A stretch of DNA of 64,000 bases, taken from NCBI GenBank assembly GCA_015179045.1, contig WHUZ01000006.1:186001-250000 (forward strand), read 5' to 3'. The position numbers and the translations under genes were made by a program. Shown here piece by piece: positions 13,526 to 24,853 of the stretch (the stretch's first letter is position 1; each line of letters starts with the position of its first letter). The notes under the pieces were generated by a model. The model was not told where the DNA came from, ran no database searches, and worked only from the letters and a program-made list of their open reading frames with translations. Source of the DNA: Kalaharituber pfeilii. Lineage: Eukaryota; Ascomycota; Pezizomycetes; Pezizales; Pezizaceae.

Positions 13526-13829
13526 AGATACAGTCACATGGCAAAAGAAAACGCCCACATAATTTGATGTCTTAGACCTACATACGCGCTATTACCGCCA
13601 CTAACGCCAATAAGGCTAGGGTCCACTGCATATCGCTCCATTCTTCCTCCATATCCACTTCGCACCACCACCAGAATTCCCGATTAGCGCAATGTTGTGA
13701 GCCCTACGCGCGTTTATGTCTAAGACACGCGCGTGTATGTCTTAATTAAGCACAGGGCGCAAAAATTATGCACACAGGGCCAGAGATTATGCAAAGGTGG
13801 GCGTTATCTTTTGCCATGTGACTGTATCT
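13526..13829. mobile_element. 304 bp element with 33 bp terminal inverted repeats (MITE-like)
   Basis: The left end 13526-13558 (AGATACAGTCACATGGCAAA...) is the reverse complement of the right end 13797-13829 at 32 of 33 positions. No frame inside encodes a transposase. The interior carries an approximate 20 bp direct repeat around ACGCGCG(T)TTATGTCT at 13708-13746. Size, high terminal identity and absence of coding capacity fit a miniature inverted-repeat transposable element. I do not see a clear target-site duplication: the flanks read TTAGA on the left and ATAAG on the right. A solitary foldback element is the main alternative. Confidence 0.7.
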
Positions 13830-16800
13830 ATAAGCTTGTGGATCGCATGATACTGGGGGAAAAAGGGTACAAAATATGACTATATAGCTCTTCAAGCAGG
13901 TCAGATTCTGCCATGTAACTAAGAGGGTACCTTACAATATAAGCTTGTAGAATTCAGGTTACTCTTCCAAGGTCTGTATGCTAAAGATGAGAGATTGGCA
14001 AGTAGACATACCGTAGCTGTGATAATACAAATAAGCATGATCAAATCAAGTAGTGAAAAGTCTTTTGTTCCCACGTACATTCCTCTTTTTTATTGTTCAA
14101 AGAAATGCATTTAGTAATATCATCACTTTTGTCTTTAATGTAAAATCAGGTGAGTATTTGATGTTAAGAAACCTAACATATACTGATGGGCATATTGAGT
14201 AGGTATTCAAATGCACTGAGCACAGCAGTAGTATTAATACCATTGTGTTCTTAAGGTGGGTTGTTCTATAATATGTAACTACTTGGCAACGGCCTTGCTA
14301 AGGAAGAGGACTGTGATAGTCAGTTTGGCAGTGGTAGTTCAGTGGAGGTTACAGTTCTGTAGCGGTTGTTCGGGTCTGCGGTTCAGTAGTGCCGGTTCGA
14401 TTGTTCCAGTCCGGAGGTTATGGTTTAGTGGCAGTGAACTAGGGCAGTTCAGTGAGTAGGTTAAACAAGCTCCAACTAGCAACTGGTTAGCTGTATATAG
14501 CTAGCTGGTTAATGTGAGCTCTGCAGGTCATGGGCTCATTATAAAAGTTGTCCAAGGGAAGCATGAGCTTATATATATGCGCATCTATGTCGAATAAAAA
14601 CTTGATGAGATTGGTAGTAGATGAAGGCTAGCTAGTACATGCATGGTAAGTGCTCTAGGCTTGTTGAAGGATAAGTTAACACTCTTAAGAAATAAGACTC
14701 CATTTCTCTTCATACAGTCTATTACCTCTGTAAGCTTCAGATATATCTGTGCTGTATAGGTGTGTAGATGTTATTGTCCTATGGGAATAGAAGGCGGTGG
14801 CTGCAAATAATATAGTCTGGGTACAAGAACACTGGAATAGTATAGATTATTATGTTCTAGCTAGTCTTTCAACTACCCGTCTCATTACTATGGCAACAAT
14901 AATATGTCGGGCCTACTAAGCGACGTCGCTCCGGGCAAATATTTTGGGTGAGTTACGTTCCAGGTGTCTTTGCTATTGTTGCTTGGCAGCACACCGTCTC
15001 TTTGGCTGGGTACGAGAACAAATTTGACGCCACCCTCCTAGCAGGACATCTGACAAGTAATAGGGTCATCTTATTATTGTTTGCCTTCTTGCTAACCGGA
15101 TCACCTCAGCCACTTCCTCTGAAATCTCAACGCTTGGCTCTAGACTTATTCGCCCCTTTGCCTGATTGATGAGTTTATTGAATTTACAAGGTTCAACACT
15201 AGTTGTCATGATCTTGACACCGACTTCAACTTTTACAACTTGGTGTTGATCGTACCGTGCGTTGAAGACATGGTTATGACTAAAATTATAATGATTGTCT
15301 AACATGTCATTCCCCCAACAATAATTGACCATGATCCTCCGAAGGCTCGGTAAGCTCTGAAGAGAGCTAAGAGAATAGGGCAGCAATGATACTCCGTTAT
15401 CAAGCTCCCTGCACTCTACTTGCCCACTTATAAGTTTGAAGCTAAGTGTTTTACTTTCTGGTAGATACAAATGGAACTAAGCACAAATTCGTAAGAAAAG
15501 CTGAAGCATCAGTGGTGTCTCATGGTGCATGGTGCAGAGGGCCGTGGGAAGGTTAGACTAAGCTCGGGTGCGTGGTTCATCCACCGACAGCGCGTGGAAA
15601 TCTCTGCCGGTGCTTATCCTAGATTCAAATTCCAAACTTTCCATTAACAATGATATTGTTGGCGTGCTGGTAGCGAAACCGTTAATGCCTCTAATGGGAG
15701 ACCTCTGCGCAGTCTCACTGCTGTTGTTGCGAAATAACAAGTTGAAATAAATACTGCGCAAAAGCTTGACATAACATTATGCACACAAACATCTAGCACG
15801 GTGCGGGTTTTCCTCAAATTGTACTGCATCATGTATATATGTACTCTACATTGCTGTAAGCTAAGGAGTGTTATCTGCCGGCGTTCGCCGTTCTTTGCCA
15901 CCCTTCAAGTACATAATTCTGTGTTTTTTGCAGCTTACCCCTATTGTAATCCTTAACAAGGAAAAAAAAAAAGAAAGAAAAAAATTAGTTTCCACTTCTC
16001 ATCAAAGACGACCGCGAGGGACTTGTCCTAGCACCTGCAACTGCATGTACTTGCTTCTTACTTGGCTACAGCTCTTAATATTACTAGGATCTTGGTGCAA
16101 AGGACACCGTTCGCATGCACTTCTGTGTTCAACTGCAGGACAAGAGGGTGGCATCTCTGTGACCTAGTTGGATCCTTGATTGTGTACCTCTTGAATGTTG
16201 GCACTATGGGATTATGGATATGAAGTATGTACTCCGTAGACAGCTGATATGTGCTCCCCGGGAAACATAATACATGGCTTGGACCCGGGTGAAAAAGTTG
16301 CGGAATTCTTTAAAGCATGGCCGTCGGAGATAGCACGGCAGTACAGGGTAAAGGCCCAGTCCCGCAATAGGACCATGGAGCAGCTCAGGCAGGGTGGAAC
16401 CACAAGACCTTGCTGCTTTTCACGGAGCTGAGAAGGCCTAGTTCATCCAGACGCTAGAAGGAGGCACAACCGTACCACTGCCCTGGTATGTCAGTCCCCA
16501 GTGCTAGAGCACCTGAAGGAGACTACTTGTGCGAGAAAAACAGCGGTCAAAAAGGGTCAAGTGGGGGCACGATAGAATGCTGGCATACTGGACTGGAAAG
16601 CCGCAGATGTACTAAACCAGATCAAACAATCAAAGGAAGTTCTATCATACTGGTGCTTTGGCAGCAATAGCTACAGGCCGGATCCGGATGTATGGGGGAG
16701 TTGTGCATAAATTGAAGCCAAGCTTAATTAAACGAAGAGAGGCAGCCAATTTAAGGTAATAACTTTTCATTTCGAAAATTTGGCTAGCAAAAAGGCGAAG

Positions 16801-18003
16801 AAGCAAAGATTTGTGAGGGGGGTACGTACTAGGTGGGGATCGTCTAGTCTGGGTTATGTTACAAAGATCATCAGGTGCCAGTTTCATATCAGATGGGGCA
16901 TATTAGAGAACTCTTGTACGAACGCAGCGCATAAGGGCGAAAATTTGGCTATTCACGGGGAACTGAGAAGGCCTTGAGTCGCGGCTGGCCGTGGTCACTC
17001 TTTGCGCACGTGTTGGGCATGTTCGCGCCACTGCGGCGGTCGCGGCTGATGCGCTCCAAACGTCGCCCTGCAAGGCCCACCGGCCGGGCCGGTATGACCG
17101 CTGCAGCCGTGCCCACGTACTAGTATGTCCCTCCGCCGTCTCCTCGGCTTCCCACCGTCTTGACTCAGCTCGCCGCTGCGCGTGTGTGTGCCGCGTCCCG
17201 GCTTCGTGCCGTCGCCCCAGTCCCGACCCGGACTATAGTACCGCTCAGCCGTCGGCTGTGCTCTGCTCGGCGCCTGCAATTGCACCCTGCTTCGGTACTG
17301 TACTAGTACTGTACTCTACGTCCTTGGCCCGGCGACGCGCCGTTTGCATGCCCACCCTGTCGCCGCCCCCGTATGCATATCCGTATGCATATCCGTATCT
17401 TCCATCAAATCGCCGTCATGCCAGCAACTTGCATCTCCATGCAGCGGCGCAGCGCAGCGCTGCCCCCAGGCCCCGTCCAGGCCCCCGTCGAACCCCCCGT
17501 CGGAGCCCCAGTCCCGGTGTGCAGCCCGTCCAAAGCTTCGTTGCTCGGGCGCCGCGCGCCATTCGTGCTCGCGCCTGTGCTGGAGAGTAGAGCAGCAGAG
17601 TATAAAGTGTAGAGCAGGACATTTGCTTTGCGGCGAGCAAATCAAATGCAGTAAAGTCAGGGCCCCCGTCACCCTGCCCTTCTGGACGCCGGCAACCACC
17701 ACCAGTCCTCACGCTCACGCGCTCGCTCCCCCCATCCCTACCCCTCCCTCCCTCCTTCCCACTTTCCTTCCGCCTCTCCCACCTCCAACTGGTTGGCTCC
17801 ATTCTGCACTCTGCCTACTGCCCGGCCTTGCTAGGCTGCCCCTTCCCTCCTTCAAACATATCCGTCAAATGAACCTAAGGCCTGCCCGCAGCTACTCCTG
17901 TTTCCCGCTCTCCAACTGCTCTCGCTGATTTTTTCCTGTCTTTTTCTTTTCTTTTCCTTTCTTGTTACTTTTTTCCCTCCTCTCTCCCGCTCGTCGTGAG
18001 CCT
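13830..18003. other. long gene-poor interval upstream of SMI1
   Basis: About 4.2 kb. The first part is AT-rich with no gene. Coding-like pieces without a consistent frame occur at 16246-16431 and 16588-16704; I do not recognise them. From about 16990 the DNA becomes GC-rich, then C/T-rich (17700-18000), typical of a long fungal promoter or 5' UTR for the SMI1 gene. The overlapping long frames at 16991-17928 in several registers reflect base composition, not genes. Confidence 0.4.
17384..17400 (+). repeat. 12 bp tandem repeat ATGCATATCCGT
   Basis: A short tandem of the unit ATGCATATCCGT, just over two copies with flanking partial units (about 17372-17399), inside the GC-rich SMI1 upstream region. 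Confidence 0.6.
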
Positions 18004-18042
18004 CCCCCCCCGTGCCCCCCCCGTGCCCCCCCCGTGCCCCCC
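18004..18042. repeat. C8-GTG tandem repeat, G-quadruplex-capable on the minus strand
   Basis: Four C runs of 8, 8, 8 and 6 bases (18004-18011, 18015-18022, 18026-18033, 18037-18042) are separated by identical GTG spacers. The complement is four G runs with CAC loops, matching the canonical G-quadruplex pattern with three-base loops. It lies about 320 bp upstream of the SMI1 start at the end of a pyrimidine-rich region. Confidence 0.85.
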
Positions 18043-18360
18043 TGTCTTTAGGTCTACGGCGGCTTTACGGATTATCCGCGCAACTGCTCAGTTAGTACCT
18101 CTCGTTGCTCCTATTATTGATCGACGCCCAGACCGTCCCCCCTCAAACCACTCGCTGCTGCACTTCTACTACCAGAGACGGCTTCTCCTTTCAACTGTTG
18201 CTCACCGGCCCAGACCTCTAAACAAAAGCAACATAATCACTGCCCCCATAATTCATTGAATTCCCTCGCCACTAAGATTATACACTTATATAATACTCGC
18301 CTTCTTCTGTTTGCATACAGTTTTGACATAGTGGGGAATTCTTAGTTTCTAGCTGCAGTC

Positions 18361-19867
18361 ATGGCTGGGGGTTCGTGGGCCCATTTCTTCTCCAAAGGTA
18401 CACAATTCCGACTGACATCTGTTTCACAGTTTGGGATCTTCTCTCAAGGCCTTCTGGCATACAATGACCTCCTATGATCGGCATGCAAGTCATGATTCTC
18501 CGTACCGCGCCACAGGTTCGGGACAAGGAATTGGACGGAACCCTGGACTTCATGGCGTCCGAACATCGTTCTATCAGGACGATCCTATACATCCTGCCGC
18601 TCGGTCAACTACGGCTCTTGCTGGTGGTATATACTCTCCTCCATCGGCGGTCTCAACAGGTTCTTTGAACGGCAGTCCTACTCAAACTTATACCCCTGGT
18701 GCAAGGTCTCTATCGGTTGCAAATATGTCAGGCGATAGTGCGGTGCCCTTACAAGACTTCGGTTCAGATGGGCTTCCTCCACCGCCTCCTGTTGCCCACT
18801 CCTGGGCGCGGATTGAAAGATGGACTGACGCGAATTATCCGGAATTGAAGGATCAGTTGTGTGAAGGAGCAACAGTGAATGACATCAATGAACTTGAATT
18901 CGATTTAGATTGCTCACTTCCGCAAGACGTCCGAGAGTCAATTCAGCTACATGATGGACAAGAGCGAGGCGGAATGCCCACGGGAATAATATTTAGTGCC
19001 ATGTTGCTAGACTGTGAAGAGATCCTATACGAGTGGAAGAATTGGAAGACGGTTAATCAAGAGTTTCTTGCTAACAGTGAATCCAAGTCTAAAGCTGCTA
19101 TTCTCGCTCGTCAAGATTCCAGCCCCGATGGTGCAGTTCAAAAGGCTTACTGTCATCCGGGCTGGATCCCACTTGCAAGGGATTGGGGTGGAAACAACAT
19201 TGCTGTCGACTTAGCGCCTGGTCCAACTGGAAAATGGGGTCAAATTATCCTCTGTGGCCGCGACTACGATTGCAAGTACGTAGTAGCACGCTCATGGGCA
19301 GCGTTCCTTGCCCAGGTAGCGGATGACATGGAAAGTCCACATTGGTATGTTGATGAAGAGACGAATGAATTGAAGCTCAAGGATCCAAGAGCACCAAGAA
19401 GAGAACCCAGTTACTTTGACATTCTCAGAGTACGAAACATGCAGAAGTATAAGCGGCTTCCACGAAAGCAACAACAACCGAACGGACAAGGATCTGCACC
19501 TGGCTCGCCTTCGTCTTCAAACAGCGGTCAAGAACGTGGAAGGAAACAATCTGGAGGTTCCCGTCATTCGTCACCGGGAACAAGTCTTCAACCACCAAAA
19601 TCAAGGTTATCTCGCGTTACAGAGGAGATTCCGGCCTTGCCAGTGCCAGCGCACACTAAGCTAGACGCGACTAAAGGAAAGGAGAATGGGTCTACGGAGC
19701 CCTTAAACATTCTGGATGAATCAATTCCCATCGATAAGACGGCAGCAGCAATAAAAGGACTTGAAGAAGTTTCGTTGGACAGCAAGGCCGAGAAAGCCGA
19801 GGGGACGGATAACTCAGAAATTTCACGGCCACCACTGGCAGCAAACAGACGAAGCGTTGAGACTTGA
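18361..19867 (+). CDS. KNR4: Knr4/Smi1-family cell-wall regulator
   Basis: Smi1/Knr4 proteins link cell-wall integrity signalling (Slt2 MAP kinase) to glucan and chitin synthesis in yeast. The main exon runs open from 18430 to the TGA at 19865-19867. It carries the N-terminal AFWHTMTSYDRHASHDSPYR region of fungal homologues. The SUKH/SMI1 fold follows (CHPGWIPLARDWGGNNIAVD, KWGQIILCGRDYDCKYVVA), and the C-terminus is Ser/Pro-rich and disordered. The first ATG inside this exon is at 18464, which would lose conserved residues. I therefore propose a 14 bp first exon (18361-18374) joined to 18430, with a 55 bp intron and a weak GTGGGC donor, giving 483 residues. The family is secure; the start is not. 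A 17+ base A run follows the stop directly. Confidence 0.85.
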
Positions 19868-21124
19868 AAAAAAAAAAAAAAAAAAAGATTAACGACCTTT
19901 TTAATGGCTGATGTGGAATTCTAGAGTCATTTCTGGTGTTGAGTTGTTCTGGTTTTTCTATACGTGTCACTCTAGTTTTTCCTCTTGCTCTTTTTTGATT
20001 CTGGTTTTCTTCGTAATTTAGCATATTTCACCCACTTTTGCACATACACTCGAGTTTTTCAAATCAAAAAGGCGTACAGGCAGCCTCCATAGCCCCATGA
20101 AGCGACGTTTGGAGGGCGTATTGGAATGGGAAAAGAAAAAAGGATAAATTTAATCTCTTGCATAATGCGGCTTTCTGTGATGTATTGCCCTTTGTCGATG
20201 GTATTGCCTATTCCCTACGTTACTTTGCTTTTTTTGTACTTAAACTTCCTCCTGATTTGTGGTGAGAGTTGGACGTGTTATGAGGCAACTGTATTTTGCA
20301 CTGAGTCAGACTTCTTTCTTATCTTAATCGAGTTTTCAATAGTTAACTTCTTTCCTTTTTGTTTGTATTTATCTGCCCTCTTGCCCCTTTCATTTCTGGT
20401 CCCTCCGGCAATTGAAGAAAGTAGGTCAGAAGTTGTGGCCCTGTTACAGTAGCTTTGCAGCTCAACATACCCTGGTCCTCCCGATGCTGTTACTTTTTTT
20501 TTTTTACTCGATTGAGATATCCCCGTTCGTGTGTTGAGAGTTGAACGCTACTTTTTACCTGTTTGCTTTTTTTTTTTTTTTTCCATCTTTCTACGAGGAG
20601 GGAAGGGAAAATCACATTACGCCGCTTGCGAATATGTGTGCGTCCGTGTGTTTGTGTTTGTCTAAGTCTGTAATTAAAGATTCACTTTGATAAAAGTAGT
20701 TTGATTTGGTCTTTGTCCCACTTTATATATAGGCATATAAGGCCACTTCAGTTATTTCTTTAGATTGCCTTTTTTTTTTTTAATTTTTTGTATTTTCCTT
20801 TTGTTATTTTTCTCCTGTTGACCGGTTTAACCCCTCTCCCTCACATATACAATTGAATTGTTCTGCTCTGTGTGTGTGTGTGTGTGCGTGTGTTCAAGCA
20901 GTCTAGTATTCTGTACCATTCGGAGCCGTGGACCTAGATTGTGGGAGTCGGTTGTATTTTTTCGCCCCTTTTTATTTAGTTCAAGATAATTTTTTCAATC
21001 TTTTATAGTGTTATAACGTTTCTGATTCACTTGCTATAACTTCGTATTAGCTTTCAACAGTTACTGGGTGTTTGACCCTACACTACTTGCCTCATCATTT
21101 GGAATATGCCTTTCTTCCCCATCT
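19868..21124. other. 3' region between SMI1 and HTD2 (convergent)
   Basis: Convergent genes meet here. The DNA is T-rich, with T runs at about 20497-20506, 20568-20582 and 20770-20780 and a short TG repeat at about 20870-20886. It probably holds both 3' UTRs. No gene is supported. Confidence 0.55.
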
Positions 21125-22557
21125 TCAAATTTCCTCCACCGTCGCCATAGCCTTCACACCCAACCCTCCATCCGGAGTCTCCGCCCACAAATCATACACA
21201 CGCCCCTTCCGCTTCCCACCGCCTTCTTCCACCTGCACGTCCCCTTCTCTCCTCAACCTCCCCGCAATCGTATACTTCTCCCCACAAAACATGGGGGCCA
21301 AATTCCTGTACTCGAACCTCCTAACCCTGAATTTCTCCGTGTCCATATTCATCCGTAGTAGCTCCAGTAAAAAAACCTGCGACAAGGGCCCATGGCAGAT
21401 CGTGGCGCGGTATCGCTCGATGCTTGATGCGAAGACGGTGTCGTAGTGGATTTTGTGTGCGTTGAAGGTGAGGGCGGAGAACCGGAAGAGGAGGTGTGCG
21501 GTTGGGTGGAAGGTGAGGGTGAAGGTAGCTGGATTGGGGGCTATGGGTTTGGCTGGGCCCCGGTATTGGAAGGGAAAAGGATGGTTACATTGCATGCATG
21601 TGGTAGTAGAGTATGAATGTGTCTCGAGGAAGTTGGAGGGTTGAGGGTAAGAAATTGCAAAGGGGGAACGGGGTGATGAGACATGAGGGTAAGCCAACTC
21701 GAGTAGCATCAAGGTTCTGGAAATCATGAAAGCAAGATAGGATTGATGGCAATTTGTGTGCGGGCAGGATAGGAAAAGGAGGAAGGAAACTAGAGAGAGA
21801 GAGGGTAAGATACGTAAAACTCGAAAAACTCACGCTTCACAATCCTCGTTTCCTTCTTCACCGAATTCTCAATTTGTTCCAATTCCGCCGCTCCCCTCAT
21901 GAATACCAAACAGCGCTTTTCCTTCACTGCAGGCTTCTTCCCATCCCATCCCCCGTCCCCGTCCCTCGGCCCATACGGATTATTCACGCCCCCGTAATAC
22001 CGTCTCTCGAACCACACAAACACCTTTCCTCCTCCAGGGACAAGGGTACTGCCTTTCCGATCTACGCCAATCACTTCCTCCTCGCACACGGCCCCCTCGC
22101 CAAATCTCAGTGCTTCCTTTCCCGCGCCCGCAAACTCGACTTCCCCCCCAGCCCACATCCGTCGAGGCCAACCTCCGTCAACACCCCCGGGAGACTGCGA
22201 AGAGTCGGAGCCGTCTGGGAGAAGGTTGCTCTCGTGTAGGAACATGGGCGGGAAGTATGCGAGATAATAGCCTGGGTGCAGTTCACCTTGTGTGCGGACA
22301 GTGGGAAATGTGGGAGGGAGAATGGAAGGGGTGAGGTATGGTGCGAGAGAGATGGTAAGGAGATGAGCATTGGTCGGCGAGAGGGTTTCAGGGAGGGGCT
22401 GATACTTGCGGTGAAGGAGAGACTCGGGATTATCGAGGACGGCAGTGCCGAAGGGGCGGAGGCGGAAGAGGGACCTGAATGGCGTCCTCGGGCGCATGCC
22501 GGCGCCCTGGTAGAAAGGGCTAGAAAGCGTTCGTAGGGCTTTGATTCCGTGCGCCAT
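21125..22557 (-). CDS. HTD2: mitochondrial 3-hydroxyacyl-thioester dehydratase (Htd2-like)
   Basis: Htd2 is the dehydratase of mitochondrial type II fatty-acid synthesis, needed for lipoic-acid production and respiration. Exons 22557-21834 and 21552-21125 join in frame and give 383 residues. The Arg-rich N-terminus (HGIKALRTLSSPFYQ...RSLFRLRPFG) resembles a mitochondrial targeting peptide. The C-terminal hot-dog domain contains the FRFSALTFNAHKIHYD hydratase motif with its Asp/His pair, followed by HGPLSQVFLLELL and FEYRNLAPMF, all characteristic of this family. The proposed intron is 281 bp, much longer than others here, so the exact acceptor (GCCCAG at 21553-21558) is tentative. Older databases may call such proteins mesaconyl-CoA hydratase-like. 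Confidence 0.85.
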
Positions 22558-24568
22558 TTATCTTGGACTTGCCGGGTTCTGGTGAGTGTCGCTCCACTGA
22601 TCCTGAGATTGCATTCCCGCTACTCTTACATGCACATCTCCACCGTCGTGTTGATGCGAACTACACCGAGCTTTACCGAGCTGGGAGAATCCCAAGAACG
22701 TCACATGATCAGGCCAGCAGACGACACAGACATTTCAAGTGCAAGATCGCTCACAAGCAAGCTTCAACTTGTCCTGTGCTCCATGCTACGTAGATACGCC
22801 CTGAGTATCACCGCTACAACGGACCGAGGCTCTCTTGTTGACAAGCAGGATCCCTCCGAGGACAAAGCACAGCCCGCTCGCGCCCTCAGGCACCACGAGC
22901 CCCACTCCACCTCGTCCCTCACCATGCTCCTCTTTTTCATTGTATTTTAGCTATCACACATCCTATCCAAAAACCTATCTGACAGCCCTTTTCCCTTATT
23001 CCAGCTGCTCTTATGCCTTTCACCCTGCTGCAGCAGAGGAAGAGGCAAAGAAAATACCAAAAATGAAAGGAAAGGGATCACGAGCGTCAAGATAGAGCTT
23101 ACCAAGAACGCAAAATGTGCTCTTGGTCCCTAAATACCCCTCCTCTTCCTCAATTAGTTGCTCATTGCTCTTCCTGCCAAAGACCTCCTCCCCCCTCCTC
23201 CTCCTCAACCCCCGCTCTCCCCTCCACCCTCCACGCATCTCCCTATTCCTACTTATCACGTATATTCCCAACCTTGCATCATCATTATCACTCCCATGCG
23301 TAATCCGACGCTCCAATATTCCCCCCCTCCCCTTATCACTTATTTGCTCCACTGGGGGCTCAACATATACCACCCCAGTTTTCGAAACATCTCCGTAATT
23401 AGAAGATAAGAAACAACACACAACAAACAATATAAAAACCAATAACTCGCCGAAACCGCCCATCCAAACATGACCCTACCCAAATGTAAAAACCATACGG
23501 ATGAGATACAGCAGGATTTGACTGTTTTTGGAAACTAGGAAAAAGCCAGGGAATCAAATGATGACATGAAAAAAAAAAAAATAAAAATAAAAATAAAATA
23601 AAATAAAATAAGCCTTCCAACAACTGATGAACGATAGGGAGAGAGAAAGGGGGCAAATTTTAACTAAGAAATGAGGAATATAGAAACTGATTGAATAATT
23701 TTAGAAAACACCGGTGGTATAAAAAGGAAGTGTTTGACGTGCTGAAAACGAGCGTAAACATAAACACCAGTACCGTAGTATACAAAGGAACCGCCTACAA
23801 ACGTTCAGAACACCATTTACAGGATTTATCAAAAAACGTACTAGAGATGAAAGAGATGTGGCAAGGAAAAGAACACAACTCCGGAGCAAATAAATGCCAT
23901 GAGTAAAAGAAAAAAAGTTTGAGAAAACAATGCCAACCTGACCCACCATCCGCCCGCCAGAAAAACTAAAAGCCAACTCCGGGTGAAAGTAAGCCGTAAC
24001 ATAGCAAAGCAAGGAAAAATAATTGTCGACAAAATAAAACTCCCTGTTTGCTGTGCGAAATAAAGCAATATTCCCAGCAAGATGGCAAAGGTATAGGGCT
24101 AGGGAATAAGATGGTAAGGGGAATTAAGCCAACAGGAAAGAAACTCGGAAGTGCAATAAATGAGATAGATGAAATCAAAACCCCGATTATTATAAAAAAA
24201 ATGAGATAAAGTTATGTGGATCAGAGAAGAGTGAGCCAAAACCATGCACTCTTATCGCACCAGGCAGATCAAAGACTCGAATCAATGTAAAACATATTCC
24301 GTGGGAACATGTTCCGAATTAAAACAGGAGCCCTAGAATGAAACAATGAAGGTCATAAACAAACCGCCCATGTGCCCAGTTCCAAAAAAAAGTGACATAG
24401 ATCGTATTCATTGCCCCATCCTGAACCAGACCAGACCAAAAAAAAAGGGAGGAAAAGTGATTAGTAGGGTAGATGATATAGACAGACACTTAATTTTCTT
24501 GAAAAAGTAGTAAAATAAAACGCCGGAGGTATAAACCGTCATATGCGAGATTATTTTGGCGTGTCACA
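22558..24568. other. intergenic with simple repeats
   Basis: Upstream of HTD2 and downstream of the Edc1-like gene. Includes C/T-rich DNA at about 23100-23330 and an A-rich microsatellite at 23569-23611. Short frames on both strands show low-complexity residue runs only. No gene is supported. Confidence 0.45.
23569..23611 (+). repeat. (TAAAA)n A-rich microsatellite
   Basis: An A run followed by repeats of TAAAA and TAAA units, within the 3' intergenic space of the Edc1-like gene. Confidence 0.85.
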
Positions 24569-24820
24569 CTATGACGCCACCGCAGGTGTTGCAATTGCTC
24601 TAGATTCCAGGTTCAATATTCTTCTTAAATACTCCTCCATTTCCGCGACTTGGATGACTGAATCGGTCTGGATATTCTTTCTACCAGAATATGATGGAGA
24701 TGGATATGAACTATGATCTCTCTTCGGTGATGGTGTCTGCGGATAGCCAGCATGTGAAGGATTGTTAACCTTAGTTCCCTTCGATGTCAGCACAAAGCGA
24801 GGCTGGTGATCAGGATTGAA

Positions 24821-24853
<33 letters not shown>

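Noticed and set aside
16246..16704. Two coding-like plus-strand pieces (about 60 and 38 codons)
   Set aside because: They lie in different frames with stops between and no plausible intron; similarity to any known protein was not recognised.
16991..17928. Frames of about 130-200 codons in several registers upstream of SMI1
   Set aside because: GC and C/T bias removes stop codons in all frames; products are low complexity and unlike any family.
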